Positions 22,612 to 32,942 of a stretch of DNA of 64,000 bases are shown in pieces (position 1 is the stretch's first letter; every line of letters begins with the position of its first letter). The stretch covers positions 365,208,459 to 365,272,458 of the forward strand of contig OZ010793.1 of the NCBI GenBank assembly GCA_963932465.1. Direction: 5' to 3'. A program made the translations under genes and the position numbers. Origin of the DNA: Maratus speciosus (lineage: Eukaryota; Arthropoda; Arachnida; Araneae; Salticidae). The notes under the pieces are model-generated. The model saw only the letters and a list, made by a program, of their open reading frames with translations, made no database searches and was not told where the DNA came from.

Positions 22612-23470
22612 GTGAGTACAAATTCTTTAAAACATTAAATAATATTTGCCTAATCTCTTTTAAGAAATAATTCTCAAATTTTCATTTTTCGGTATGTTAA
22701 AAAAAGCAATCGGAAATGGCATTAGTTCATAGAGAGCATATATGGAGTAGGCAGCAGAGGACTATTGCTTCTTAATTAACCAAATTTTCTTTTTCTCTAA
22801 TGAATTTGAAAAAAAAAAGAGAGGGTTAAAATCCATTCTTTCCAAGTCACTTAAAATAATTAAACACTACCCGGAAGAAAAAAAAAAAAAAAACTAAGGA
22901 TTTTTCGCTAGAGGCACAGGGTCGCCTCACCCTCTCCCTAAGTTACAATATTTAATTCTGTTTTTCTTTTATGTTCATATGTTTAAAACATATTTTAAGC
23001 ATGGCGTTCAGGAGAGAGAGTTCCCTTGACGACAAAAAACAAAAAACTTTCAATTCTCTGTTTTGGAAAATGTCGATAAAAAACTCTTACTTTTGCATTT
23101 TTAATTATTTCTTATTTGTTACATTTTTCAAATGCTTTTCACATCGATATTTAAAAAATTGTTTTACACTGGTTTTTTAATAAAAATTTCTTAGTTTAGC
23201 CTATTTTTAAGTTTACATTCTTCATTTAATAAAACCGCGGAATGTAGGTTGCGGACCTTGGACACTTCTGATCGCAAATCTTGCCCCTGTCTCGATTTCA
23301 TTCCGCCGGCGCTCATGATGTATAGAGCTTGGGTGCTCACATGCAAAATTGAAGGAAGTACCGAATATAAACCATCAAACCATCTATAGTTAAAGATTTA
23401 CCAATATTCTAGACACCAGAATTACATTGTCCTCAGAACAGATATAGACGACAATAATGCTATTGTCTTA
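22612..23470 (+). other. Intron, no feature recognised
   Basis: Start of the 26.4-kb intron. A block at 23235-23460 has higher GC than its surroundings but no recognised ends or coding signal. Confidence 0.5.
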
Positions 23471-24673
23471 CAGTAAACTCTGTCTAAGGCGGAATCGATC
23501 GGGACCGAAGAAATTTTCCGCCGTAGACAATATTCCGCCTTATGCAAATTACGAAAAATAAAATTTTAAACATTAAAAAAATTGAACAAATGGTATATTT
23601 TTTTACGTTCGCAACCTTTAGTATCGATCTTTAAAATTAAGATTTTAATGAAATTAAACTTTTTATTAAATTTATTGTCTTTAATAATCTTGAAAAACTT
23701 CATTTGAAAACTGAAATAAATGGTATCGATATAAAATTACTTCAGTTCTAGAATTTAATGAAAAACATTAAGGTTGTTCTTAACTGCTCTGCTCAACAAG
23801 CGCAAAACGTTTTGACAAATTTACAATTTCATTTTTTAACGGAAAGATATAAAATTGGAAAGCCTGACCATGGAAGCGATTTGGAATCGAATTGTGTTTT
23901 CCATTGTTTTATAAATAGATTACCTACTGAGTTATAAGCGATTTTGATCACTTGACAAATATGTTTTTCACCCTTTCTTGAGCGGTTATTCTTCTTTCGC
24001 GCGGAAATTCGGTTCAAAACGCCCACATTGACACTATTTTCCGAAAAATCTATTGCGTTTGCAAAAGAAAAGTAAAAAACAGCTCGATTATAAAGTTGCT
24101 GAACAACACCTGTTAGTTTCATGCATTTCCGAACAAAAATAGATTAAAACTTACGTCATAAATTTGCACTTCTTGATTTGAGAACAGCCTTAACAAATTC
24201 AAACCTCATCTTCAACATAGTAGTTTAGAGAGTCTGAAAATAATCTTTTACCAATGCTTTTTTTTTCCTTCCGGTTTACCAAGCCTTCTTCAGTAATGCA
24301 TTCCAAGTCACATTGTTCTACTGATTTTTATGGTTAAAAATTATCATTTAAAAATATTTTATCTTAAAGATAAATAAGGTTCTTTAATTAACTTTATTGT
24401 ACTCTATTACGCAAAGTATTTTATGTACATATATCAGTTTTAAAGTTTCATAAATCAAATGCATTTCATTTTTAAAAGAGGATTTTTTCCGCCTTATGCA
24501 AAATTTCGGGTTCGGTGGGACATTATAAACCTTTCCGTTTCCGCGTTAGGCAGATTCCGGCTTACACAGCATGAACTAATGTTATTTGCTATGGGTTCGC
24601 CGGGACTTTAAAAAATTTCCGCGTTAGACAGATTTCCGGCTTGCACAGAGTCCGCCTTAGACAAAATTTACTG
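23471..24673. mobile_element. pogo-like element, 1.2 kb
   Basis: Left end CAGTAAACTCTGTCTAAGGC and reverse-complemented right end CAGTAAATTTTGTCTAAGGC, flanked by TA (23469-23470, 24674-24675). The subterminal motif CCGCCTTATGCAAA recurs at both sides. A minus-strand frame at 23829-24122 (97 codons) does not resemble pogo transposase, and I do not call it a gene. The element is non-autonomous and is the parent form of the 174-bp MITE at 18547. Confidence 0.88.
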
Positions 24674-25391
24674 TATTCAGGCATGAAAGAGTTCCTCCTA
24701 AAGGAGGAATTCCACCTTTTTTAAAGCTATTTTGGATGTTCTCAGGATTGATGCAAAAATGCAAAGAAAATTTGGAAGGATAATAAGAGGGGTGGGGGGG
24801 GGGGAGGTCTTTAAAATTTAATAATCAGGTGTTCTGTCTACTCAGATGTTTGGAGTTTCTTTTTGAATTTCTGTGCAATAGAGCCATCAAATCAAAGGTG
24901 GCCTTATATTATACAAGCATCTAAAATGCATGTAAATAAAGTTGTTTAAAGTGTCTTTCCAATTTCCAGAGTGAAAAATTTTTAGGGTTTTAAAAATTAA
25001 AAGTGAAAGGAAGTTTTCATAAGACTCTTTTTGAAATATATAATATTTTGCCCTATATTTATACAACTCTTTTGGGTAATTTCAGTGATGCATTTTTGGA
25101 GATGCATGTCAAATTTATCTTTGCTTTAGAAATACATCTATTTAAAAATTAACCACTCTACTTCACATAAGTTGATCAGATATATTTGGATTTACACCTG
25201 TAGCATTTTTAATACTTTTTAAGTTACAAAAGAAAATAGGAATCAAATGTAAAGTTATATTTAATTTTATTGTATAATTATCTGTTAAAATGCGACTTAA
25301 GAGTTTGGCGCCATTGTATAGATGGGGAAAATTTCCATCTTTTTTCTCATTTTTTCCATCTTTTTTCTCATGCAATATTCATGCCTGAATA
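24674..25391. repeat. Candidate short-TIR element
   Basis: A 14-base phrase TATTCAGGCATGAA at 24674-24687 recurs as TTCATGCCTGAATA at 25378-25391. It begins exactly at the TA duplicate of the preceding pogo-like element. There is no target-site duplication, and inside are a G-run (24795-24806) and a duplicated TCCATCTTTTTTCTCAT (25337 and 25355). Tentative. Confidence 0.35.
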
Positions 25392-25956
25392 TTGCAGAGA
25401 CTTTTATACATGCCTTTTCAATAGTTTTCAGTGGAGAAAAGACATCGCTAAATTTAAAGAAGAAATGAAGTTTATTTTCTTTTTGAAAGACGTGACTTTT
25501 CTGAAGTACAATCTGAAATAACTGTGGTAGAAAAGCTCAAAGATTGTTTTGTTGGAATGTTTGATTTGCGTAAATGGTTACATATTAGGGATTTTTTTCG
25601 GTCAGCCATTAAAAGGAAAAAGTCGCTATAATGGACTGTCGTTATATCGAAAGTCTTCTGTGTATATACTTTTGAGTTGTTCTTTGTTCAGGGGGATTAA
25701 AATCCGATCGTCCGTTGAAATACTAAATGGACAATACCGGTCCTCCCTTGAAGACACTCTAAATTTGCGATTGAGTCCGATTACGGAAGATTAACCCATT
25801 TGTACTTAAAACATTATACAGTGGGTGATCGGTTAACGAACACTTTTGCGAGAGATTTTTATGTTCGGATAATGAACACAAAGTCTCACAAAACAAAGCC
25901 AAGAAGAAGCTACGCTGTGTTTCAGATTTGCCGAGCTGTATTTCCCGTAAGGCATG
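25392..25956. other. Intronic sequence with a transposon end fragment
   Basis: At 25819 the phrase CAGTGGGTGATCGGTTAACG is one end of a Tc1/mariner/pogo-type element. The opposite type of end (GTTCGTTAACCGATCATCCACTG) is seen only far away, at 43964-43986. No gene is recognised. The open frames at 25549-25794 and 25800-25982 show no family features. Confidence 0.4.
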
Positions 25957-26280
25957 GTGACGTCACGGCGACGTCATTGTGAAGTCACACTGTGATTTTG
26001 TGACCGTCGATGTGACGTCACGTGACGTCGATGTGACGTCATAGTGACTAGAATGCGAGGTCGTTATGGCCGTTTTAGAGGTCGTTTGTGACGTCACATT
26101 GTGACCACTCTGTGAAGTCACGGTGTGACAAATTTGTGAAAAGTTTGTCATTTGTGACTATTTTGGCATTAACTTTGTGACGAACCTGTGACGAAAGCGA
26201 CGATGCTTTGAAGTCACACTGTGACCAATTTGTGAAATATGTGTCATTTGTGACGAACTTGTCATAAACATTGTGATTTC
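25957..26280. repeat. GTGAC-word block with four CRE octamers
   Basis: Dense GTGAC/GTCAC words. Four perfect copies of the palindrome TGACGTCA lie at 25958, 26013, 26034 and 26089, within 139 bases. The same vocabulary dominates 19131-19806 and 31200-31490. TGACGTCA is the canonical CREB/ATF site, but the sites may simply follow from the repeat. The open frame at 25963-26151 is a translation of this block and not a gene. Confidence 0.7.
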
Positions 26281-26335
26281 ATATGAAAATCAAATTTCAA
26301 ATTAATTGCTTAAAAGACGCAAATAGTGAAAAAGA

Positions 26336-26406
26336 TTCCATGCTGGGACTCGAACCTGGGCCATCAGTACAGCGCACTGACATTCTACCGACTAAATCGC
26401 ATGGAA
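26336..26406 (-). repeat. tRNA-like SINE head, minus copy
   Basis: 71 nt. The acceptor stem TTCCATG/CATGGAA pairs perfectly. An A-box-like TTTAGTCGGTAGAATG is followed by an anticodon-arm-like stem TCAGT/ACTGA around a 7-base loop, and then a perfect B box GGTTCGAGTCC. The T stem has mismatches and position 33 of the loop is C, not T. It is therefore likely a tRNA-derived SINE head or pseudogene and not a working tRNA. The loop would place GCT at the anticodon, but tRNA-Ser(GCT) has a long variable arm that is absent here. Confidence 0.6.
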
Positions 26407-26832
26407 CGATACCCAGGCTGGAAAATTCCTCACTATTACATGTTGGCAAGGCTACAAACGCAGCACAAGATGGAATATTTAGCGTGAGCCACCAACATGA
26501 TGCAAACACGAAACTTAATTAAATCCAGCATCGATTGAAATTATATTAATACTTGGAAATTTTTCCATTCGCCTTGCATACAATATTTTAAATGAAAATC
26601 AAATTTCAAATTAATTGCTTAAAAGGCAATTTTAATTTGAAATGTTGTATGCAAGGCGAATATTTCTCCCTGGAAAAATTTCCAATTATTAATACAGTTT
26701 CAATCGATGCTGGATTTATTTAAGTTTCGTGTTTACCCCCATGTCGGTGGCTCACGATAAATATTCCATCTTGTGCTGCGTTTGTAGCCTTGCTAACATG
26801 TAATAGTGAGAAATTTTACAGGCTGGTCGTCG

Positions 26833-26903
26833 TTCCATGTGGTTTAGTCGGTAGAATGTCAGTGCGCTATACTGATGGCCCGTGTTCGAGTCCCGGCATG
26901 GAA
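26833..26903 (+). repeat. tRNA-like SINE head, plus copy
   Basis: 71 nt, the mirror partner of 26336-26406. TTCCATG/CATGGAA acceptor stem, A-box-like GGTTTAGTCGGTAGAATG, B box GTTCGAGTCCC. One loop base differs (GCGCTAT against GCGCTGT). Both copies retain pol III promoter boxes. Confidence 0.6.
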
Positions 26904-27030
26904 TCTTTTTCACTATGTTGGCCTTTGCGCCTTTTAAGCAATTAATTTGATATTTGATTTTCATTTGAAATATTGTATATAAGGTGAATTTGGAAAAATT
27001 GGCTCTCTGGAAAAATTTCTAAGTATTAAT

Positions 27031-27440
27031 ACAGCGATGAATTTTGAAATAAACTTTTGCTGTAAATATAAAATCTTATCTTTTTACCGTACTTTTTAGC
27101 AAAATATCGCTATTTTGGAGTCCTATTCTTCTAAAACATTTAAAATTTTTCCACTTAAAAAACAATGCTTATCAACTGACATTTTTTTTTATTAAGTTCT
27201 ATGCTTGATATTGAGTTCAAGCTTGATATTTAGAATGTGTAAGGTTTTTAATTTGTTGTGATTTGTCATTGCTTTATTAAATACGAACATTGAGACTAAC
27301 GGATAATAATACAACTATTATTTATAGAGCGGCATGATAAGCGATATTTATTTAAATTTTTTATTCCCATGTATATTGTATTTTGTGAATATGAGCTAAA
27401 TAGATTTGGTATGTTTTATAGGAAAAGACTGATCTGGGAA
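27031..27440. other. Unassigned intronic sequence
   Basis: AT-rich, nothing recognised. Confidence 0.4.
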
Positions 27441-27684
27441 ATAGAAAAAAAAACGTGTAAGAAAAATCATGCGTTAAGCATAGATTATAAAATACTTTCC
27501 AACACTTTCTGAATGCTTTAACATGACATCATAATTTAGGGAAATGACGTAAATAAGATAACTAAGTAAACATTTTAGAAAACGCATAAAACATTTGAAA
27601 AACTGATTTCAGCAGTTACCGTCCATAGCCAAATATGTTTTCCAATTCTTTTGAACAGCCCTGTATTTGATCTGTAGGTTGATA
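27441..27684 (+). repeat. Dispersed family 1, 5' fragment
   Basis: AAAAATCATGCGTTAAGCAT followed by TTTCCAACACTTTCTGAATG and ATTTCAGCAGTTACCGTCCA. The same order is found at 48220 and at about 9900-9985. Truncated by the MITE that starts at 27685. Confidence 0.55.
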
Positions 27685-28268
27685 CACTGAAAAAAATGAA
27701 GTACTCAAAAATGAGTAAACCGACGTACTCATATCGAATTGAATATTTTTGGATCAAAAATGAACCTATGCTTTCTCTATTTTGAAACATCACATGTTAT
27801 CAAACCCAAACAAACGAATAGTTTTGTACCCTGTAATGGTTCATTTCATTTATGGCGGCATAAATGATGTTTATTAATGTATAAATATTAAATTATGCAC
27901 AACATTTTAAAAATAATTTAAAAGTGCTTGTAAATAATGCTCTTGTCATAAAAATATTCGATTTGAGTATCTTGTTAAGAATTTTGCTATTTTTCTTAAT
28001 AAATAATCAATTAAACATTTCTTGTTAAGAACTTTGAATGGGAAATAAATGTCAGTACATTTTTACTTTAAATTTTAGGTTTTTTTTTTTTTGGGGGGGG
28101 GGGGGGGGCAGTACATAACGATTCATATTTGATCACAACCATGGAATAAAAAATGAGTGCATGTGTTTCTCAACTTTGAGTACATTTGGATCGGAGCTAT
28201 TTTGAGTATTTGACGCATTTAAAATTGAGTACTTTTTACTCAATTTTGAGTACCCATTTTTTTAAGTG
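27685..28268. mobile_element. Tc1/mariner-type MITE, 584 bp
   Basis: Left end CACTGAAAAAAATGAAGTAC, reverse-complemented right end CACTTAAAAAAATGGGTAC, flanked by TA (27683-27684, 28269-28270). GTACTCAAAAATGAGTA-like words repeat in both subterminal regions. A T-run followed by a G-run lies near 28080-28107. No coding remnant. Confidence 0.88.
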
Positions 28269-28289
28269 TATATATACTATATAATGGGA

Positions 28290-29005
28290 AAACTTAGTTT
28301 AGCATGAAAACGCCTAACAGGTTGAAATTCTTTTTCAGCAATTTATACTAATGTATGGAAACATACTTGAATACTTTTGTACAACCCTGTAGTTTACTTA
28401 GAATCTTTATTACACGCCACTATTTAGTTAAAATTTAATTCAAACTAAGACACTCTTAAAACTGCTGAAATTACATTTCCAGAAATTATAATACATAGAC
28501 GGCCATGTATCCAATTCTTTACTTGACCCTGTACATCATTTTATCTATATTCTACAAACATTTTTTGGTAAATTAAATGCAGTTCTGCGAAAAAAAAAAA
28601 AAAAAACATAACTCATTTAAAAACCACCTTTAAGCAATTTGCGCCCATACCCAGTAATCCTTACGAATACTTTTGTGTAGCCTTGTATAGGAATTATAGC
28701 ATTTATATACACCATATACTATGCATAAATATAGTGAATCATAAAAGCGCATATCATAATCATTTGAAACGATTTTTTCCCATAGGCCGTAATGTAACGG
28801 AAAACTTTTGGCTGTCCATGTAAATGAACAAAGCATGCTACAAACTTCATTACAAATAGGTACCGTGCTATGGTAAACGTCAATAACATCCAAAAATTTC
28901 AGGCAATCCGAGTATATTTTCCAGAGTTAGAGTGCGGACAGACTGCTAGACGGACAGACGGAGAGACAAACCGAAGTCATAAGCACTTTTCAACTTGTGT
29001 CCTAT
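28290..29005 (+). repeat. Dispersed family 1 (HINE-like), copy 3
   Basis: Contains the same phrases as 9895-11125: TTGTACAACCCTGTAG, CCATAGGCCGTAATGTAACG, GGCAATCCGAGTATATTTTC, GAGTTAGAG and an extended ACGGACAGACGGAGAGAC run, ending at CACTTTTCAACTT with the second half of the hairpin lost. Confidence 0.6.
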
Positions 29006-31199
29006 ATTATGTATCCTATATTATATGAACTTAAAAAAATATATATGTGGGTCGGGATGTCTAGGGGTTGAATAAATTCTCAGTCATTTTAAATGACGAA
29101 CACAACATTTAATTACACATAAAACACAATTAAAATACAACCAAGATCTCATTATAACACTCGCAGCTTCCCGCTGCCTAGAACAAACTCCACTACCACT
29201 ACACAACTGTTACGTCACATGACGTTTCCTCTCTTTGATCGTTGCCAAAGAATATAAAGTAACAATGAAAATGAAACAATAAGAATGCGGTTACAGTCAT
29301 AGACGAGTAATACAAGACAGAAATATATGAATACTGTGAAAGTAACGATTAATATTTCCTACATATATACTAAAGCAGTTTAATCTATAACTTCCTATCA
29401 GGCATGAAAAACACTTTATTTCAATGCTTAAATATCATATTTTACTTTTTAGTGTCACTAATTACGCGTATCATAAACGTAGAAAATAAATTTACAATAG
29501 ATGGAAATTTTTATAACCGATTCAGAATGTCTATAATTAAATGTTTGATTAAAATCACAAACAGAAAAAATGCTTACATACAATTTAAACAAATAAATAT
29601 ACCAATTTGAAAAACACTAAAAATAATAATTAGTATTTATAATTGTACTATTAAACAACAGCAAACTACAATAGATAAATTAAATGCATTATTAGATTTA
29701 ACAATATCTCAAAAATATTTCCATATGGTATAAGGAATTCCTATTATTTTATAATTTTGGTAAATGTTAAATCTGAAAACATTGGTTTGAAGATTTAGGA
29801 TTTTAAAAGATAATTTAAAATATCATTAGCTTTAAAAGAAAATTCTTTCAAATTTTTCACTACTGTAACATGTAAAAATACATTTTCCCAGTATAATGTT
29901 AATTTCTAATCTGAAACAGTTTCGTAATCTCATGGTAATCGAACATCATATTTAACCCCAAAATAATAACTGTGTTAGTAATCAAAAAATAGTAAGAAGC
30001 CGATAAAATAATTCTTCGCTTCTGACAGTTAAAGATCAGTCTCTTACAAATATAACATAAAACTATTTAACTCATAATATACAAATCTCGAATAAAATAT
30101 TTAAATTAAATAAGACTTACATTCCATTACGTTCCATTAATATCCGTGTATCCTAAAATGGTCATTTCCTTATCTTAAAGTGTTGAAGACGTGGTGATGT
30201 TCTGAAAACAGTGAATAATTTCCCGCGTCTTCTCATATTTATTTATTTATTTATTTATTTATTTTTTTTTTGTGGGCAGACGATTTTCAAGCAGACGGTC
30301 TGTTACAGATTATTTGTTTTTGTATGAAAGACACATGGAATTTGAATGCGCAGTAATTTTCTGAAAGTATCGTTAATTAAAATTTTGTATTTGAAGAAAT
30401 GTCCAATGTTTTTAATCTTTTCTTTTTATCCGTACCAAATAATTCAAGTTAAAATGTATTGTAAAGTTCCTTTTTTCTAAATAATTATAATAATAATATT
30501 CATAATTAGAGTTTATTAGATAAAACATAGTTTAAATTTTTAAAAGGTGTAAAAATAAATTTAATGGTAATAACGACCCCCCCCCCTTTTTTTTTCTTTT
30601 TTTTTAAGTAAAGTTTGTTTTGCACATTTCTTTTATTTTCGGAAAATGCTAATTTTATTTAAAAAGTCTGAAAGAAGTAGAATTTATGACTTGAATACAA
30701 ATTATAAAAATATTCTAAAGCAAGAAATGCATAGATGACTAAACTCTGAAGACTCTTTCTACGTGCTCATTAAAAGGTGCAGATTTAACTGTAATAGAAA
30801 ATTTTTAGTTTGAAACCACAGAAGTGTTTCGTATAATCCTAGTCGGTAAAAAAAGAAAGAAATAAATAAATTTCCTCCAAGCAAACTAAATATGTAAAGT
30901 GTATAAATTTAATATTCCTAATTTTAAATATATTATCCAAATGCTAGATAAAATTGAAATCACGAAAAAGTATACATTCAACTGTCTTAGATATCAAATT
31001 AATAAAATATAGCCTGAAAATTTAGTTTATTAATGCTTGTATCGTGTACTTTATTTATTATGCCCCCCCCCCTCCCCTTTAGTGACAGAATTTACCATTT
31101 GCTATTCACTAATATATTTTCATTCCTTATGCCGCTGTAACTCGTGACTGTTTAAAATATTTCTCTTCATTTTCAAAGATTTTTGAAGTTCATATTTTT
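29006..31199. other. Unassigned intronic sequence
   Basis: Very AT-rich. It contains an ATTT tetranucleotide run (about 30238-30262), T- and C-runs near 30580 and 31065, and a short GC-richer stretch at 29160-29250. I recognise no gene and no transposon ends. Confidence 0.5.
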
Positions 31200-31490
31200 G
31201 TCACACTGTTCCTTACAATATGGTGGTTTTTTTGTCACATATGTGACGTGACGTACGGTACATAGCAGTGACATAACAGTGACGTCACAACTTTTTTTTA
31301 ATTGCCAGAAAAATATAATTTTACAGTAAATAACATGTTTTGAAGAATTTTCGTAATTTTTTAAAGTTTTCTAAGGAGTTCACATCTCAGTCACAATGTG
31401 ACATCACTGAGTGGTGGCATTTTGGTCACAGATGTGACGTGACCACAGTGACTTACAGTGACGTCACAACGACGTCACCGTGACCATGCA
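31200..31490. repeat. GTGAC-word block with two CRE octamers
   Basis: GTGAC/GTCAC words in two subclusters (31200-31290 and 31390-31490), with perfect TGACGTCA at 31280 and 31459. They share the vocabulary of 25957-26280. The AT-rich spacer (31290-31380) contains no such words. Confidence 0.65.
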
Positions 31491-31765
31491 TGCTATGAGG
31501 GTTAATTGCATACATTTTCGACTCAGAGAACATTTTAACAATTGTATACCAATTAATTCAGGGGCTAACGGGAGTTCGGGCTCCTTTAGAGCCCCAAATT
31601 AGAATGAACAGAAGAAAAAAAATAATTTTTTTTATTTTGTGTCCTTTTTTAAAGAAATATTTTTAGTTGCAAATTATTTTAATTGAAATTTAGTTCACAA
31701 ATTATTAACAGGCTCTAGTCTCCACTTGAGCTTTATAGGGCCCTACAGTAAACACGCTATTTTTA

Positions 31766-31885
31766 ACCGACTTCAAAAAGAAGGAGGTTATGAATTCGAC
31801 CTGTATGTATGTTTTGGCCTTGTTCATGTATAACTTCCACAAATATGAACCGATTTTGATAATTCTTTTTTTTTTTTTTTTTTTT
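31766..31885 (+). repeat. Dispersed arthropod repeat
   Basis: The phrase TTTTTAACCGACTTCAAAAA followed by GAGGTTATGAATTCG and TATGTATGT, and then GAACCGATTTTGATAATTC. From memory this phrase is common in many arthropod genomes as part of mobile-element ends. I cannot name the family with certainty. Confidence 0.5.
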
Positions 31886-31961
31886 GTTTAAAAGTGTAAG
31901 TCACCCGTGTGGTCCCATTCTAATTTCTTTAAAATTGGATTCCTTTTTGAAGCAGACGCCC

Positions 31962-32182
31962 AAAGGATATTCCATCTCCGTTTTGATCACTTGGTCAAGG
32001 TAAAAACTTCTAGCGTAAAGAAGGGAAGGCTCCGTAGACGTGTAATGTAAATCCCCGCTAGCCAATGAAACAGTTCATGAGGCAAAGCAGAAGTACCTTC
32101 TTATAAGTTAGAAGTTCCTTGCGTAAATTACCGGTATCACGTGACTTTTTTCAGCCTCGAACCCATATTTGGAATATCCTCC
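31962..32182. mobile_element. MITE, ~220 bp, copy A
   Basis: Ends GGATATTCCA and TGGAATATCCTCC are inverted. A direct relative with the same interior (GGTCAAGGTAAAAACTTCTA, ATCACGTGACTTTTTTCAGC) lies at 40664-40886. Target-site duplication not clear. Confidence 0.75.
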
Positions 32183-32265
32183 ATTATAAGCGATCATTTT
32201 TCATGATGTTACTCTTACAGAAATACGGGATCTTTTCAAAGTGTGAAAACTTAGCTAGACAAAGA

Positions 32266-32426
32266 TCGAGATCCAGATAGATTTTTTGCTGTTAGCGAAA
32301 CGATATTGACCAATAAGAAGTTTGAAGTTTTGCGAACGTTTCGCTGTTTGATAAAATGCAGGCTTCTAATTGGCGATCTCGTTTCGCTAAGAGCGAAAAA
32401 TCTATCTGGATCCCGACCAAGTTCTG
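32266..32426. mobile_element. Palindromic MITE, ~160 bp
   Basis: The arms ATCCAGATAGATTTTT...TTAGCGAAACGA and TCGTTTCGCTAA...AAATCTATCTGGAT are reverse complements with a short loop. The open frame at 32251-32451 spans it and is not a gene. Confidence 0.7.
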
Positions 32427-32719
32427 TCATCCACCAAACCGGAAGGCCCACATAGGTACAAACCGATATCGGAAGCAGGTGTCGAAAAGTTGAAAATCAA
32501 CCTTTAAAGTTCCTCATGTCTCAGAGCACAAGTACAACAGTGGAGTAACAATGAAGCTAAAGCTAAAGATTTTTAACAGTGTAGTGACACTATTTTTAGA
32601 TTCAGATTGGGTTATTGGATTAGGATTAGGTATCAGAACGATTTCTGATTTTGTTCAATTAGGGTTCCTGATCCTGGATATGAAAGTGGAGATATACATG
32701 ATATAATAATTGACTGTTG

Positions 32720-32910
32720 AAAATTTTTGGACAAAAGCTAATCGCGAAGTATCTTGGTGTGCTTGCCATTATCGTCAAGTTTGGTAATTTCTGTCACCCG
32801 TATAATCGAACTAGTTCAGGCGAGTACCGCCAAGTTCTGGAATAGAAAATGCCTAGGTATGCTATACTTTGGACAAACGCGTATATCAAAGCCTCATATT
32901 ATGCTCATCG
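32720..32910 (+). repeat. Segment paired with 42326-42510
   Basis: GGACAAAAGCTAATCGC, GCCATTATCGTCAAG, TTCTGGAATAGAAAATGC and GGACAAACGCGT recur in the same order at 42332-42510. Together with the MITE pair 31962/40664 this suggests an old duplication or a longer dispersed repeat with shared composition. No coding signal was found. Confidence 0.6.
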
Positions 32911-32942
32911 AATGATGCCACTCTCGCATAGAGATAGCCAGG

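Larger units (their letters stand above)
26284..26963. repeat. Palindrome carrying two tRNA-like units
   Basis: Arms 26284-26588 and 26649-26963 are reverse complements with moderate divergence. They share ATGAAAATCAAATTTCAAAT, AACATGTAATAGTGAG and the tRNA-like unit. The centre near 26613 carries TGCATACAATATT/AATGTTGTATGCA. Part of the central sequence repeats just outside the right arm, to about 27030. It looks like two SINE copies joined head to head. Confidence 0.85.

Noticed and set aside
23829..24122. 97-codon minus-strand frame inside the 1.2-kb pogo-like element
   Set aside because: No similarity to pogo transposase motifs (no helix-turn-helix or DDD blocks). Probably chance.
25963..26151. 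62-codon Thr/Ser-rich frame
   Set aside because: Direct translation of the GTGAC/GTCAC word block.
26336..26903. Functional tRNA genes
   Set aside because: T stems mismatch, base 33 is not T, and both copies sit in a palindromic repeat. Called SINE-like instead.
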